From: Okapia johnstoni
Taxonomy: Eukaryota > Chordata > Mammalia > Artiodactyla > Giraffidae
Direction of reading: 5' to 3'
Assembly (NCBI GenBank): GCA_024291935.2
Contig: CM044306.1
Coordinates: 17,493,001 to 17,557,000 of the forward strand
DNA length: 64,000 bases
Below are positions 33,250 through 46,200 of the stretch, one piece after another. The notes under the pieces were generated by a model. The model did not search any database and was not told the DNA's origin. It was given only the letters and a program-made list of their open reading frames with translations. Position 1 is the first letter of the stretch. Every line of letters starts with the position of its first letter. A program made the position numbers and the translations under genes.

Positions 33250-34231
33250 TCAGCTCACGTATAACTTGCCTTCGAGTTGGGAGCTGTCTGGCCCCAGAGC
33301 TGCATGCCCAGGGGTGGGCGGGGACTCATCGAAGTAGTTCTCTGTTGGCGGTGGGCTGGGGTTGGGAGTCAGGGGCCTGGAAGAGGCTGGGAGGTCCAGA
33401 ACCATCGGGAGCAGCCGGTCCCTCCACTGGCTGGCAGAGGGTGGCGGGGAGAGGCAGCCGGGCTCTCTGCAGGTCCTCCTGGGGGCTCTGTGCCTGCAGC
33501 TGAGGGCAGGTGGGCTGGCAGCTGGCCCGGAGCTGCTCAGCCTGCTGGGAGACAGGGCCAGGGGTGGCACCCTCAGAACGCTTAGATCATGGGGGCCTTC
33601 CTCCCCCAGGCCAGAGGGCCTGTGTGTCCCAGCACCCTGCCAACCTATTGGGAGGCTGCCTGGGAGGGAGAGGCAGGTCTCTCCCTGTGGGTGGCACACA
33701 GGCTGGAGGGAGGCCAGGGACCTGGGCTCATGGCCTGGAAGGGGAAGGTGCTCGCAGCTGGTTGTCCTGAAGCCACGGGAGCTGGGGGCTCTCGGGACAA
33801 AGAGTGAGGCTTGCGGCCAGGATGTGCCCGGCCTCTTCTCGGCACTGCCACTGGGGAACTGAACCTTCCGCTTGTGGCCAAAAAGAGGTAGGTCTGGGCC
33901 AGAGGAGAGTTCAGCAAGTCCAGAGCTGGTTAGGAGGCCCTGGTAAGCAGGGCTCCCAGACCCTGGTGTCTCTGGGGGGTCCACAAAGCTGTCAGCTGAC
34001 CCCCTCAGCTCCTGGCAGCTTGCCATCGGTCCAGGAATCTCGCCGGCCTTCACAGGTTCTGCTGCTGCCTTCATGCCACCCACGGTCCCACCATGCTTGG
34101 TGGCACCTGGGGCCTGGTGATGATCGTCTTTCTTCCTCCAGGGAGACACTGCCCTGAGAGGGGAGGGCCAGTGGGGAGGCGGAGGCTCAGAACACAGAAG
34201 GTCACAGTCGGAAGCCAAGGAGCCTGGCTGC
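33250..34231 (-). CDS. DBF4B: DBF4B exon 13 coding part (long C-terminal tail)
   Basis: Acceptor ccccacag. Residues 340-666 in one exon, beginning [14 protein letters not shown] (human: ...GSPASDCDPLC). The rest is Pro/Ser/Gly-rich without a recognised domain. KHKRKV-like basic patch (GHKRKVQF) could be a nuclear localisation signal. Stop TGA at 33252-33250. Confidence 0.88.
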
Positions 34232-37200
34232 CTGTGGGGACAGAAACACCCAGTGGGTCACAGAGTTCAACTCCAGAGCAAGTGGGGGTCCTCCTGGGCT
34301 GGGGGCACAGTGGAGGCCCGTATGGTGCTACCCTTCTGGGGTTTGGTGTTCAGAAAAGAGCTGCCATTCTGGGTCCCAGGTGAAAGGCCTATTCTTGGCT
34401 CTGCGGCCTGTGGTCGGGGCTGGCCAGAGGAACAGGTTAGAGGCTGCTCTGTTTAATAAGGCAGTCATGGAGGAGGCTGCCCTTTAGTGGCTAGAGAAAG
34501 CAGCAGAGGTCCTGGCGGTCCACCCTGAGCCCAGGGAGGCTGCCTGAGGTGGAGACTTGGGGGTGTGTGGGATGAAGCCACAGCTCCTTGGTGGGCAGCA
34601 AGGAGGGTGGTGCTCAGAGGGCTCTGGGATTCTGCCAAATCCCCTGCCATCCTTTCTGGGGTAAACTTCTAGAGAAGCAGGAAGACCTTCCTCTTTACCT
34701 ACACAGGAAAGACCCAGGAATCCCCCTCCCTACTTCTAGAAGCCGTGACCAGACACATGCCAGGAGCAGTGACAGCTGACTTGCTCCCCCTGTGCCCCCA
34801 ACTGTGGCGTTAGGAAGGGAGCTCTGGTTGGGGTCCGTCCTGATCTGATGGGCTGAAGCCCCAAATAGAGGCCTTCCCTTGACCCCCTCCCCCCGCTAAA
34901 GAACAGAGGATGGCAGGAAAGAAAGGGAAGGAAGGAGTAAGAAAGGTGAGGGACCATAGCCTGGTCTCTGCTGTCGCCAATTCAAGGGTTCCTCTCCACC
35001 GCAGGGCAGCAGCAGGAGAGGTGAGAAGGCGGTCGTGCCCGCCACCCGCAGCAGGGTGGCACAGCGGTGCTTACCCGGGGAGGCTGGCCTGAGAGGGGAC
35101 GTCTGCAAAGCTGTGGCTCAGCTGGGCGATGATCCGATCAACTTCGGCGTACAGGTGGGCTTCCAGGGCAAAGCCCTGATGCCGGGGGCTCTGGAGATGC
35201 TGCTTGGGGTGAGAGGAGGCAGGGGGGCGTTAGACTAGGCTGGGACGGGACACAAGTAGACCACCCAATCTCACCAGGGTGGAGAGACTGTCTGGGAGCA
35301 GCTGCATGGTGGGGAAGGAGCTCACCCTGTGCAGCTCCTCGAAGGCCTCGTGGCAGCACTCACAGTACCCTTTCCTCCTCCTGAGCACAGTGCAGGCAGC
35401 CGATTGCCGGCTTGGCTCCTGGTCCTTGGCTTCTCTGGGGAGAATACAGGGTGGGGGAAACTGGTCACCTCTGGGGCCCTTCGAGCGAGCACTGCAGCCC
35501 TGTGGCCAGGAGTCTAGGCCAGTGTAGGGGGACGGACCAAAATGGCCAGAGTAGGGCAGGCATGGGCTGGCCTGCCTAGAGTTGGCACCACTCGTACAAG
35601 GGGGGCAGGAGAGGCAGCAAGGAGGGAGAGGCCTCTCTGTGAGTACCCCATCTTAGCTCCCTCCTGACCCCACCCACATACCTCAAACCACAGGCAAGAA
35701 TCCCTGACAATGTTCCAGCTCCGTGCTCATACCCAAACCCAGGGTCATTTGACCCACACAGCTGTACCTTCTCTGAGGACTTTCACATCTTTCTCGAGCT
35801 TGACTTCTTTGAATTCCAGTCCTGTATTTGAGTTTTGATTTGTTAACTGAAGTATAGTTGATTTGAAGAAATAGAGGAAAACAATAGAATGGGAAAGACT
35901 AGAGATCCCTACAAGAAAATTAGATACCAAGGGAACACTTCATGCAAAGATGGGCACAATAAAGGACAGAAACGGTATGGACCTAAAAGAAGCAGAAGAT
36001 ATTAAGAAGAGGTGGCAAGAATACACAGAAGAACTGCACAAAAAAGATCTTAATGACCTGGATAACCACGATGGTGTGATTACTCACCTAGAGCCAGACA
36101 TCCTGAAGTGTGAAGTCAAGTGGGCCTTAGGAAGCATCATTACAAACAAAGCTAGTGGAGGTGATGGAATTCCAGTTGAGCTATTTCAAATCCTAAAAGA
36201 TGATGCTGTGAAAGTGCTGCACTCAATATGCCAGCAAATTTGGAAAACTCAGCAGTGGCCACAGGACTGGAAAAGGTCAGTTTTCATTCCAATCCCAAAG
36301 AAAGGCAATGCCAAAGAATGTTCAAACTACTGCACAATTGCATGCATCTCACATGCTAGCAAAATAATGCTCAAAATTCTCCAAGCCAAGCTTCAACAGT
36401 ACATGAAGCGAGAACTTCCAGATGTTCAAGCTGGATTTAGAAAAGGCAGAGGAACCAGAGATCAAATTGCCAACATCTGTTGGATCATATAAAAAGTAAG
36501 AGAAGTCCAGAAAAACATCTGCTTCATTGACTACACCAAAGCTTTTGACTGTGTGGATCACAACAAACTGTGGAAAACTCTTAAAGAGATGGGAATACCA
36601 GACCACCTTACCTGCCTCCTGAAAAACCTGTATGCAGGTCAAGAAGCAACAGTTAGAACTGGAAAAAGAACAACAGATTGGTTCCAAATTGGGAAAGGAG
36701 TATGTCAAGTGTGTATATTGTCACCCTGTTTATTTAACTTATATGCAGAGTACCTCATGAGAAATGCTGGGCTGGATGAAGCACAAGCTGGAATCAAGAT
36801 GGCAGGGAGAAATATCAATAACCTCACATACACAGATGATACCACTTTTATGGCATAAAGTGAAGAGGAACTAAAGAGCCTCTTGATGAAAGTGAAAGAT
36901 GAGAATGAAAAAGCTGGCTTAAAACTCAACATTCAGAAAACTAAGATCATGGCATCTGGTCCCATCACTTCGTGGCAAATAGATGGGGAAACAATGGAAA
37001 CAGTGACGGACTTTATTTTCTTGGGCTCCAAAATCACTGCAGATGGTGACTGCAGCCCTGAAATTAAAAGACGCTTGCTCCTTGGAAGAAAAGCTATGAC
37101 CAACCTGGACAGCATATTAAAAAGCAGAGACATTACTTTGCTGACAAGGATCTGTCTAGTCAAAGCTATGGTTTTTCCAGTAGTCACGTATGGATGTGAG

Positions 37201-40200
37201 AGTTGGATCATAAAGAAAGCTGAGTGCCGAAAAATTGATGCTTTTGAACTGTGGTGTTGGAGAAGACTCTTGAGAGTCCCTTGGACTGCAAATAGATCAA
37301 ACCAGTCAATCCTGAAAGAAATCAGTCCTGAATATTCATTGGAAGGACTTGTGCTCAAGTTGAAGCTCCAATACTTTGGCCACCTGATGCGAAGAACTGA
37401 CTCATTGGAAAAGACCCTGATGCTGGAGAAGTGGACGACAGAGAATGAGATGGTTGGATGGTATCACCGACTTGATGGACATGAGTTTGAGCAAGCTCCG
37501 GGAGTGGGTGATGGACAGGGAAGCCTGGTGTGCTGCAGTCCATGGGGTTGCAAAGAGTCAGACATGACTGAGCGACTGAACTGAACTGAACTGATCCCTC
37601 CTCCATCTGCTTTCCCCTTTGGTAACCATAAATTTGTTTGTGAGTCTATTTTGTAAATAAATTCATTCGTATTATTTTTTAGATTCCACATATAAGTGAT
37701 ATCATATGATCTCTCTCTTTCTCTGACTTGCTTCACTCATATGATAATCTCTATTAAGTCCACCCATGTTGCTACAAATGGCATTATTTCAGTCTTGTTT
37801 ATGGGTGAGCAGAGCAGTAGTTCACTGTGTGTGTGTATACATATATATATGTATATATATATATATATACCACATCTTCTTTATCTATTTATCTGCTGAT
37901 GGACATTTAGGTTGGTTCCGTGTCTTGGCTATCGTAAATATTGCTGCTGTGAACATTGGGGTGCAAGTATCTTTTTGAATTAGCATTTTCTCCAGATATA
38001 TGCCCATGAGTGGGATTGCTGGGTCATATAGCAACTCTATTTTTAATTTTTTAAGAAAATTCCATACTGTTTTCCACAGTGGCTACACCAATTTACATTC
38101 CCACCAACAGTGTAGGAGGGTTCCCTTTCCTCCACATCCTCTCCAGCATTTATTATTTGTAGTCAGTCCTGCATTTTTAAATGGCCTGTAGGGTACTGGT
38201 ATTTGACTGAGCAAATTCAGTGGGTCCAAAATAGTTCCCTAAGGACTTTCTAAGTATGACACAAAACCCAGGAAACGGTAAAAAAGCTGATAAGTTCAAC
38301 GACAAACAATTAAAAAATATATACGCGTGGTAGAAAATATAAGCAAACTCAAAAAAACACACCAGGAACTGGGGAGGATATTTATAACTAATAACATAGC
38401 AAAGGGCTCCTTACAAATCAATAAGTGATCAATAACTGAATAGAAAAACTGGCAAAGGATATGAAAAAGGTTCACACAAAAAGAGATTTAAAAAAAGAGA
38501 GATTCAAATGATCCAACATAGGAAAACATACTTCAGCTCATTCATAAAGAGAAAAATGAAAATTACATTACACTGAGATATGGTTTTTGATCTATCAGAC
38601 TGGCTGAAGTCACAAGTCTGACTATCTTAGCCATGGGGATGGGGAAATGGGCTCTGTTCCACTGTGAGTGAAAGTGTACCCTGGCATTACCTCCATGAAA
38701 AGCAATTTGGCTGCACTTCTCAAAATTATAAATGTAGGCACCCTTTGACCCGGCATTTCCCCTTTTAGGAATTTGTCCTGCAAATATACTTGAACAATCA
38801 TAAATTTACTCTGAACAAGACTATTCACCGCAAAAGACTGGAAATCATCCACGCATATGTTAAATAAAATACGGTAAATCCATACCATGGAATACCCTGC
38901 AGTCATTAAAGGCAATGAAGATGCTCTTCAGTACTAATAGGAAATTAAGAAATATTCAGTGGAAAAAAAAGCAAGATCCAGCACAGTGAATATCTTGCTA
39001 CTCTTTGTGAGAAGAGAGAACAAAGGGTACATGATGTACTGTCCATAAACTCTCTCTGGAGAGACTCATGGTCTCAAGGTTGGAGGATGGGCACAGAATA
39101 CACACGTTTCACTGTAAACCCTTCATTTTCCCTTTATCAGCTCCTGTGCCATCCCTAGGCCTTCCCAGGCGGAGCACCTCTGCAGCCCCAGCCCAGGCAG
39201 CCTCTAGGCTGCCCCTCTTCTGTCCCTTGTATCTTCTGGGAAAAGGATGAAGGGCCCCTGGACTTCACTCTGGCTTGTTCTTGCCTTCCTCAGCTCTTTA
39301 TCTACTGCCACAGTCCCTTTTTGTTTTTCCTCCCATTCGCACTATTTCCTGACTCTTAGCCCCTGTCTGTTGATGGAAACCACAGGTACTCCCTGGCACT
39401 GGGAACCCTCAGGCTGGGCATCTGCCCTCTATTCTCCTGGCCCGTAAGTTAGAAAGGTCTGGGAAGACGTCCAGGTCATCACCTGAACTGCATGCCTTCT
39501 GCACATTGGTCAATGAAGGGTCAAACTCACCTATCTGCAGAGTAGGAGTACCAAGCAGCCTACAAGTCACTTCAGGCCACACAGTGTGGCAGGTCTCCCA
39601 GACCCTCTGCCCACTATGTGTAGCTTCAAAGGCCTCAAATTTGGACGTGCACTGAAACCACACGGGGAGCCTGGGAACACGGAGCTCTGGGGGCTCCATC
39701 ACTAGAGACTGTGATTCTGCAGGGGTGGAGTCCAGGAACCTGCATTTTTAACAGGCCCCCAAGGAGACTCCCTTAAGCTACAGTCCATGGGGTTGCAAAG
39801 AGTCAGACATGACTGAGTGACTTCACTTTTATAAGGAGACTCTAAGGAAGGAGGTCTATAATCCGAGGTTCAGAAACCAGCCTCGTGCCCTCTGGACATA
39901 GGTCAAGTTCTTCAGTATGGATGGAGAACACCAGATAAAACGGATGAACACTCCCGGTGTCCCTCTTCTCTGGGCTAAGTTCCCAGAATAGACTTTGCCT
40001 AAGGAGCTAACACATGGCCATTCCCCAGTCTGACCAGCAGGCCCCCGGGGGGAGGACTTTGGCCTGGAACCAGCCCTTGTACTCAGGAACCAGAAAGACC
40101 CACCTGGTGTGGTGCGAGGTGCTCAGAGTCATCGGGGCCTCAAAAGGACTGGCGGCTTTGGGTCCCAGAAAAGAAATTTCAGGAAAGGATTTAAACTGAA

Positions 40201-43200
40201 GGTGGAAAGGACGAAACTTCCTGAAACACACAAAACTTACATTTTGACTCCAGTGGGGAAGGGAAAAGGTGAGGAAGAGGGGCCAGCCCAACTCCTGAGA
40301 ATTCCCATCTTGATAAAGTAGACTCTCACCTGCCCATCTTTTTTGGGCCATGTCACACAGCATGTAGGATCTTAGTTCCCTGACCAGGGATCAAACTCGT
40401 GCCCCCTGTATTAGAAGCTCAGAATCTCAACCACTGGACCACCAGGGAAGTCCCTCACTTGCCCAGCTTTTAAATTCTAGAACAACATTCTCATCTGCCT
40501 TACTGGGTTAGATTAATATTTTAAATTAACACTCTTCCTGTCTACTTTCCAAGCCTGTTTACACTCACTGCCTCCCCCAAATCCTGCAACCTCTGAGCTG
40601 AGCAGAACAACGGTGTTTTCATGTTTCATATCATAGAAGAGGAAATGAAGCCCTAAAGGTTCTGTGGCTTGCCCAAGGGCTCATGACCTATAAGCGGCCA
40701 AGTCCAGACGGGAAGCCACATCTCCCAACTCCTGATCTAGTTCCTCCCACCTTTCCATTTTGTTTCTCGACCCTCAAGTGACCTCTGAGAACTCGAGCCT
40801 GGCAGAATGTAAACGCAAGGATGTTAAAACCAGCTCAGTGGTCTTCCTGTTCCATGAAGAGGAATGTTTTTGCTCTGGGCTGGGCCTTTGTGTTATCTGA
40901 GGGGTGGTGCTCTGAACGGAAAAGAGAGGCGCAGTGAAGGTTCTGGGCAGTCAGACCTACACTGAGTGGTTTGTCTTAAGTGGCTCATATTCAGGAGACT
41001 TTCAGAGCCAGACGTGGTGATCTGTGGGTACTCGGCAGCCCCTGACCACACCATGTTGGGGTGCAGTGGACGGTGCTCCAGGGGAAAGCAGGCCCTGGGT
41101 TCCAGGGGCATAGTGAGACCCTGCGGCCTCAGGAGTAAATTAACCAATGAGTCTTCTTGGGGACTTATCTGGCAGTCCAGTGGCTAGGACTCCGAGCTTC
41201 CACTGCAGGGGGCCCAGGTTCGATTCCTGGTTGGGGAACTAAGATCCTGCAGAGTGCCTGGCACAGCCAAAATAAAGTCTCCTTGGTACCCACCTTTCGC
41301 CCTCCTCCGTGTTATTTTGTTTCTGCTGAGGAGGTTGAAAAGTTGAGGCTGGTGTGGCTAAGTTGGGCTTTGAAGAGCGCCTGCTTTAGAACAGCATGCA
41401 AAGAAGGATCGAGAGAAAGCTCAGCTCCATGTGCAGAGACACTGAGGCCCTAGTGGTGTCTCGGCCACAGCGTTCCAGTCATGACTACTTGTACTCAGCT
41501 GGTTGTGAAGGGGCGGACTGTGAAGGACATGCCCCCTCCCGCGCCCTCCCTGCCCCATCCCCCTTGGAAGGGGAGATGAGAGGGCCTCCTTCCATTCCTG
41601 GATTCTTTCCACTGGCTTTTGGGCCGCCAGCGCCAACTCTGTCCTGTGTGCTGCTGTCATGAGAAGGATGGGCAGGCCTGCCAGCCTCCTGGGGTTGGGT
41701 CTTTCGGTGGCCAGCCCAAAGCTGAGGGACACAGAGCATTCTGACCCAGGAGTCTCTTCTGGGGACACATGGGCTTTAAAAAAACTTCTGGGGTTAATTC
41801 TAGATTTTCACAAACTTTTAATCTGGTACTTACCGAAGAGTCAGTGACAACCCAGGTGGCTAACAGCTTGTCAGGTTATCATTGATGTGACCCTCCTGCT
41901 GTAGGTAAGAAAGGGCCCTCATGGGGACAGACAGGACAGAGGGGAGAGGGCCCCAGGCTGGATGTGGACTCTAGCCTCAGACTAAGATTCACTAGCAAAG
42001 TGGCTGTGTTCATGTCCCTGAATGTCTCTGACTTCTGTTTCCCCACTGGAAAGAGGATGGACTCTTCTCATGGCAGTTTTACCCATGGCTATGAGGAGAT
42101 AACACATACCAGGAAAGGGTTTTACACAGCAAATGGAAAGGCTTGGTCAAGTGTTGATACAAGGTGGTCTGACAAGGGAACCCCAATAGCACCCCAGAGA
42201 TCCTCACTTTAGCAAAGACTGCACCAGCACTAACACCAGCAATGATTTGGTTTTGAGTGTCAGTGTACACATGGGGGAAATGGGGAGACAAACAGCCTGG
42301 ATGCAATATCACAGACTCAAAAAATCAGAGTTTTGAAAGGAAGGAATTCAGGGACTTCCTTGGTGGTCCAGTGGCGAAGACTCTGAGCTCCCAGCACAGG
42401 GGGCCCAGGGTTCGATCCCTGGTCAGGGGACTGGATCCCACATGCTGCAACTAAGACCTGGCACAGCCAAATAAATAAATTTAAAAACAAATAAGGAAGG
42501 AATTCACACACAGGATTATTAACCTCTGACTCATGACCAAGAGGAGTGCCAGCTGGGCATGGCTCCTCTGATCTATATGAGACCTTCCCATGGCAGCCCG
42601 GGGCCCCTGAGCACCTCTCTTCCATGCAGGTCTGGTGATCCACTCACCTGCTCTCATCTTCGACTTTGAGGAACGGTGCCTGCAGTCTGGCCACTGGAAG
42701 GAAGAGTGCGCCCGTCAGCCATCTGTCTGCCCTGGTGCAGAGCCTGAGCTCTGCCCGCAGGAAATGCTCAGAGAGATGAGGCTCTGCCAAAGCCCAAGAG
42801 GTTCTCAGAACCAGAGCCCTCACCGCCCCAAGGTGTGCCTTTCCTTTGGCTGAGTGAGGCCCCTGCTCCCATCTCCTCCAGCCTCTACCACTCTTGGGGG
42901 GAGAGGCTACAGGGTGCCCCAGGGTCCTAAATGTGCCCACCCTCAGCCTCCTGCATGTGGGTGATGAAGGCTGTCAACCTTGAGAGTCAGGAACCTGGCC
43001 AGGTAGGAGAAACCTGGCCCCTGCTCGTTTCTGCTAAGAGCCTCAGCTCCTTCCCAGAACTTAACTCCTGGTGTCTCAGAATCCCAAGGGGGCCTGAGGA
43101 TGGTTCTCAGACAGAATTCTCCATGAGGAGCCTGGGGTTTTGGAGGGGAGGAATAGCAAGGAGGAGAACTGAAGAGTGTTTTGAGGTCTTGGCAGAAGGA

Positions 43201-46200
43201 CAGTTAAAACCCAAAAATGAAATCTGGTTCTTGAAAAAAATAGGGCAAAGGGGTGCTGGGAAAACAGATTTAGAGTCAGTTAATCAACAGATTTGTCCCC
43301 TACTAGCTGGCTATCTGCACAGTTGTTTACAGATTCTCTGAGGCATTATAAACCCCTTCTGCCCTCCCACGATAACCAGAAGTCCTGTCAAAAAGGGCAG
43401 TTGAAGCACCAAAAGGCTGGGCACAGCTAGCTGCCACCAAATCCCCAAGAGGCTGGCGCTTCTCAGCTCCCAGTGCCCTAGCAGAAGCAGCCTTTCTTCC
43501 TTAATTACTTTTTGGGGGTGACTCTTCGTCTTTCTAATTAACTGACACAGTGATTAAAATCAATTCTCCCACAGACTTCCTTGATTTGCAAGCATAAGAG
43601 GTGCCAAGTGACTTTCCTTATTAGTTCCCGCTTGTGCATGAATAAATGCCACCGACACAGCATCTTTGGGAGAAATATCCAGGGGGAGAAACTTCCCTGC
43701 TGTCCAAGAGGAGCCGGGAGCTGGGCCCGTCAATCTGCCTATTTGTCAATTTCAGGGAGTTTGGCATTTCTGAAAGTAGTAGGCAGCTGTCAAACTGCCC
43801 ACCCCAAACTGCTCCTGAATCAGAAAGAAAAGGATGCTGAACTTCCATTGATATCCAGGAACAGCCAGAGGCTGCAGAGGCCACAGCGACCGCAGGAGGT
43901 CTTGGCTCTACAGAGTAGGCCCGGCCCAGCAGCCCTGGACTTGCTCACAGACATCCCTCTCCCGCCACCCTCCTCTCTGAAGCTCGGGCCTGGCAACAGG
44001 ACGGGGCTGTACACAACCTGCCGCAGAAAAGTGAGCAGATGCTGCCACAGAGGGAGTCGTGGGGAAGCGTTTAGGGAGGGAGGGATGGCAATTAAATGAG
44101 GAAGAGCTCTTGCACTGACCTTTCCGTGTTCTTGACTCTGCTGGACATGTTCCCTGAATGGAAAGGAAAAATAGGTTAAGGATGTGAGGGAGCTAGGGGG
44201 GTCGAGGAACTGGGCCCAGTGAGCTGAGCTGCTGCTCATCTGCCCCACTTTAGCTTTCTGCCCACGGCTGGACCCTGAGCTGGAGCAGACCTGAGCACCA
44301 TGCTCCCTGCATGGTGAGCTCTGTGCGTGAATCTCAAGGGCCCTGACTTTGTGCAGGAAATGCAGGGCAGAGCAAAGAGCAAGCAAGGGCTGTGCAGCAA
44401 CCCCCACCACCATGGGAATGGGGCCCATGCTGCCCATGATGTTCGGGGTTCCCACCTAACACCTCGGATGTGGCACAGATGAAATTGCAGCGGGTGACAC
44501 ATCTGACGCAGAGCAGGAGCTCCCTGACGGTAGCCCGTATATTCTGGGCACGGCTGCCATTCCAGGGCAGCTGACAGGATGAGGATGAAGACAATGCCTT
44601 TTGGTTTTCGGTACCCTATTTTACACACCCTGACTGTGTTTGTCAAAACTGGCTTTCAGGCCAAGGTCAAACAAAGCTAATGCTTTAAACCAAATGAAAC
44701 AAATTTTTAAAAAGTCAGCTAAAGAGTTGGGAGGTGTGGATAGAATGAGAGATCCAGTGGCTACGTAACTGTCTGGGCCTCTGGGCCCAAGGGGATTCCA
44801 GATTCTCTTCCAGACCATGCCACCAGGGCCAACACAGACTGAAGAAGCCTTCAACAGGCCCTCCCCCATCAGCAGACTCAAAACTTGCCCCAAAAGAGTC
44901 CCAAGTAGCTACAAAAGAGATTATTAAGCGAACAAAGCAAAGTAATAATACCACACATTTGCGTAAAAGGGGGGAATTTCGATGTATCTGCTTGTAGATG
45001 CTTGGGAGTCCTGGAAGGACATTTGCGCAACTGTTCCCTGTTGACCTCAGGGAGGGAGCTTGGTGGTTGGGGAGCAAAAGTTGGAGGGTAAAGAGACTTT
45101 CAATGTATGCGACCCCATGGACTGTAGCCCACCAGGCTCCTCTGTCTATGGGATTTCCCAGGCAAGGATACTGCCATTTCCTCCTCCAGGGGATCTTCCC
45201 GACCCAGGGATCGAACTCTGGTCTCTTGCATTGCAGGCTGATTCTTTAATGCTTGTGCCATCAGGGAAGCCCTGTATACATTACAGCAAAACCTGAAAGA
45301 TGCCCAGACCAGAGGGGGTGGGGCAAGGGGTGGTGAGGCTGAACGCTCCACCTGGTTTGGATGTGGTCCCTCTCCTGGGTGCCAGGCCCTGGACGGACTT
45401 GTAGGGCCTGATTCTTCCTTGAATTCAGTGCTGGGTGAAGACCCTGTGGCTTTAAATCAGTCTGGGCTTTCTTAAGGTGGTACACAGTTCTAACCCCAGC
45501 AAAACAAGGAAAAGCCAAACAAGAATTTGGAATATGGCAGCTATTTCAAATGCTACCACCCCCCTGCCACCACCCATGCAATCTGCAGGCTTATTTCCAG
45601 GCCAAGAACTATCCCCAGAATGGCAACCTGGCCAGCAGGCCATGAGGACTACCTGCAGGCAGTCCTTGGCCCTACACAGGGCTGTGGGCACCAGGGCTGA
45701 GCTGAGAGGCTGTGTTCCTCTCACCTTTTCCAGCAAGGCCAGGAGGAGGTGGCTGGGGCAGGTCATGGATTTACTAATGCTGTCATAGACTTTCCCGTTT
45801 AACTGCGGTTTGGAAGGGGATGACCTACCTCTGGCTTCTTCGGCCCTTGTTTCTTCACACGTGGAGCATCAAGAGACAGTTGCTGCACCCGTATCAGCAT
45901 TTCTGGGGAGGAAACAGAGGGCTGTGGCCAAAGGCTTCCTCTTCTCGTTTTCCCAGCACAGCCCTGTCCTGGGGCCGGGGGACTGAATGTCCCACCTGGC
46001 CTGGCTCACTAGATCACACCAGCCTTGCCTGCCACCTTCTGGCTACGTGTCATCTCTGCACCTGCTGATAATAAAAGAGAATGCAGGGTCCCCTATCCCT
46101 GGAAAAGTAGCTATGCTGGCTGCATGCTCCTTTGAAGCACTGAATACAAGTCTTGAACAGGAGGTGCCTGATGACCCATAAAGGGCTTTAAGGTGCTACT

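Noticed and set aside
35950..36492. 180-codon plus-strand reverse transcriptase-like frame
   Set aside because: It is part of a decayed BovB element, not a host gene.
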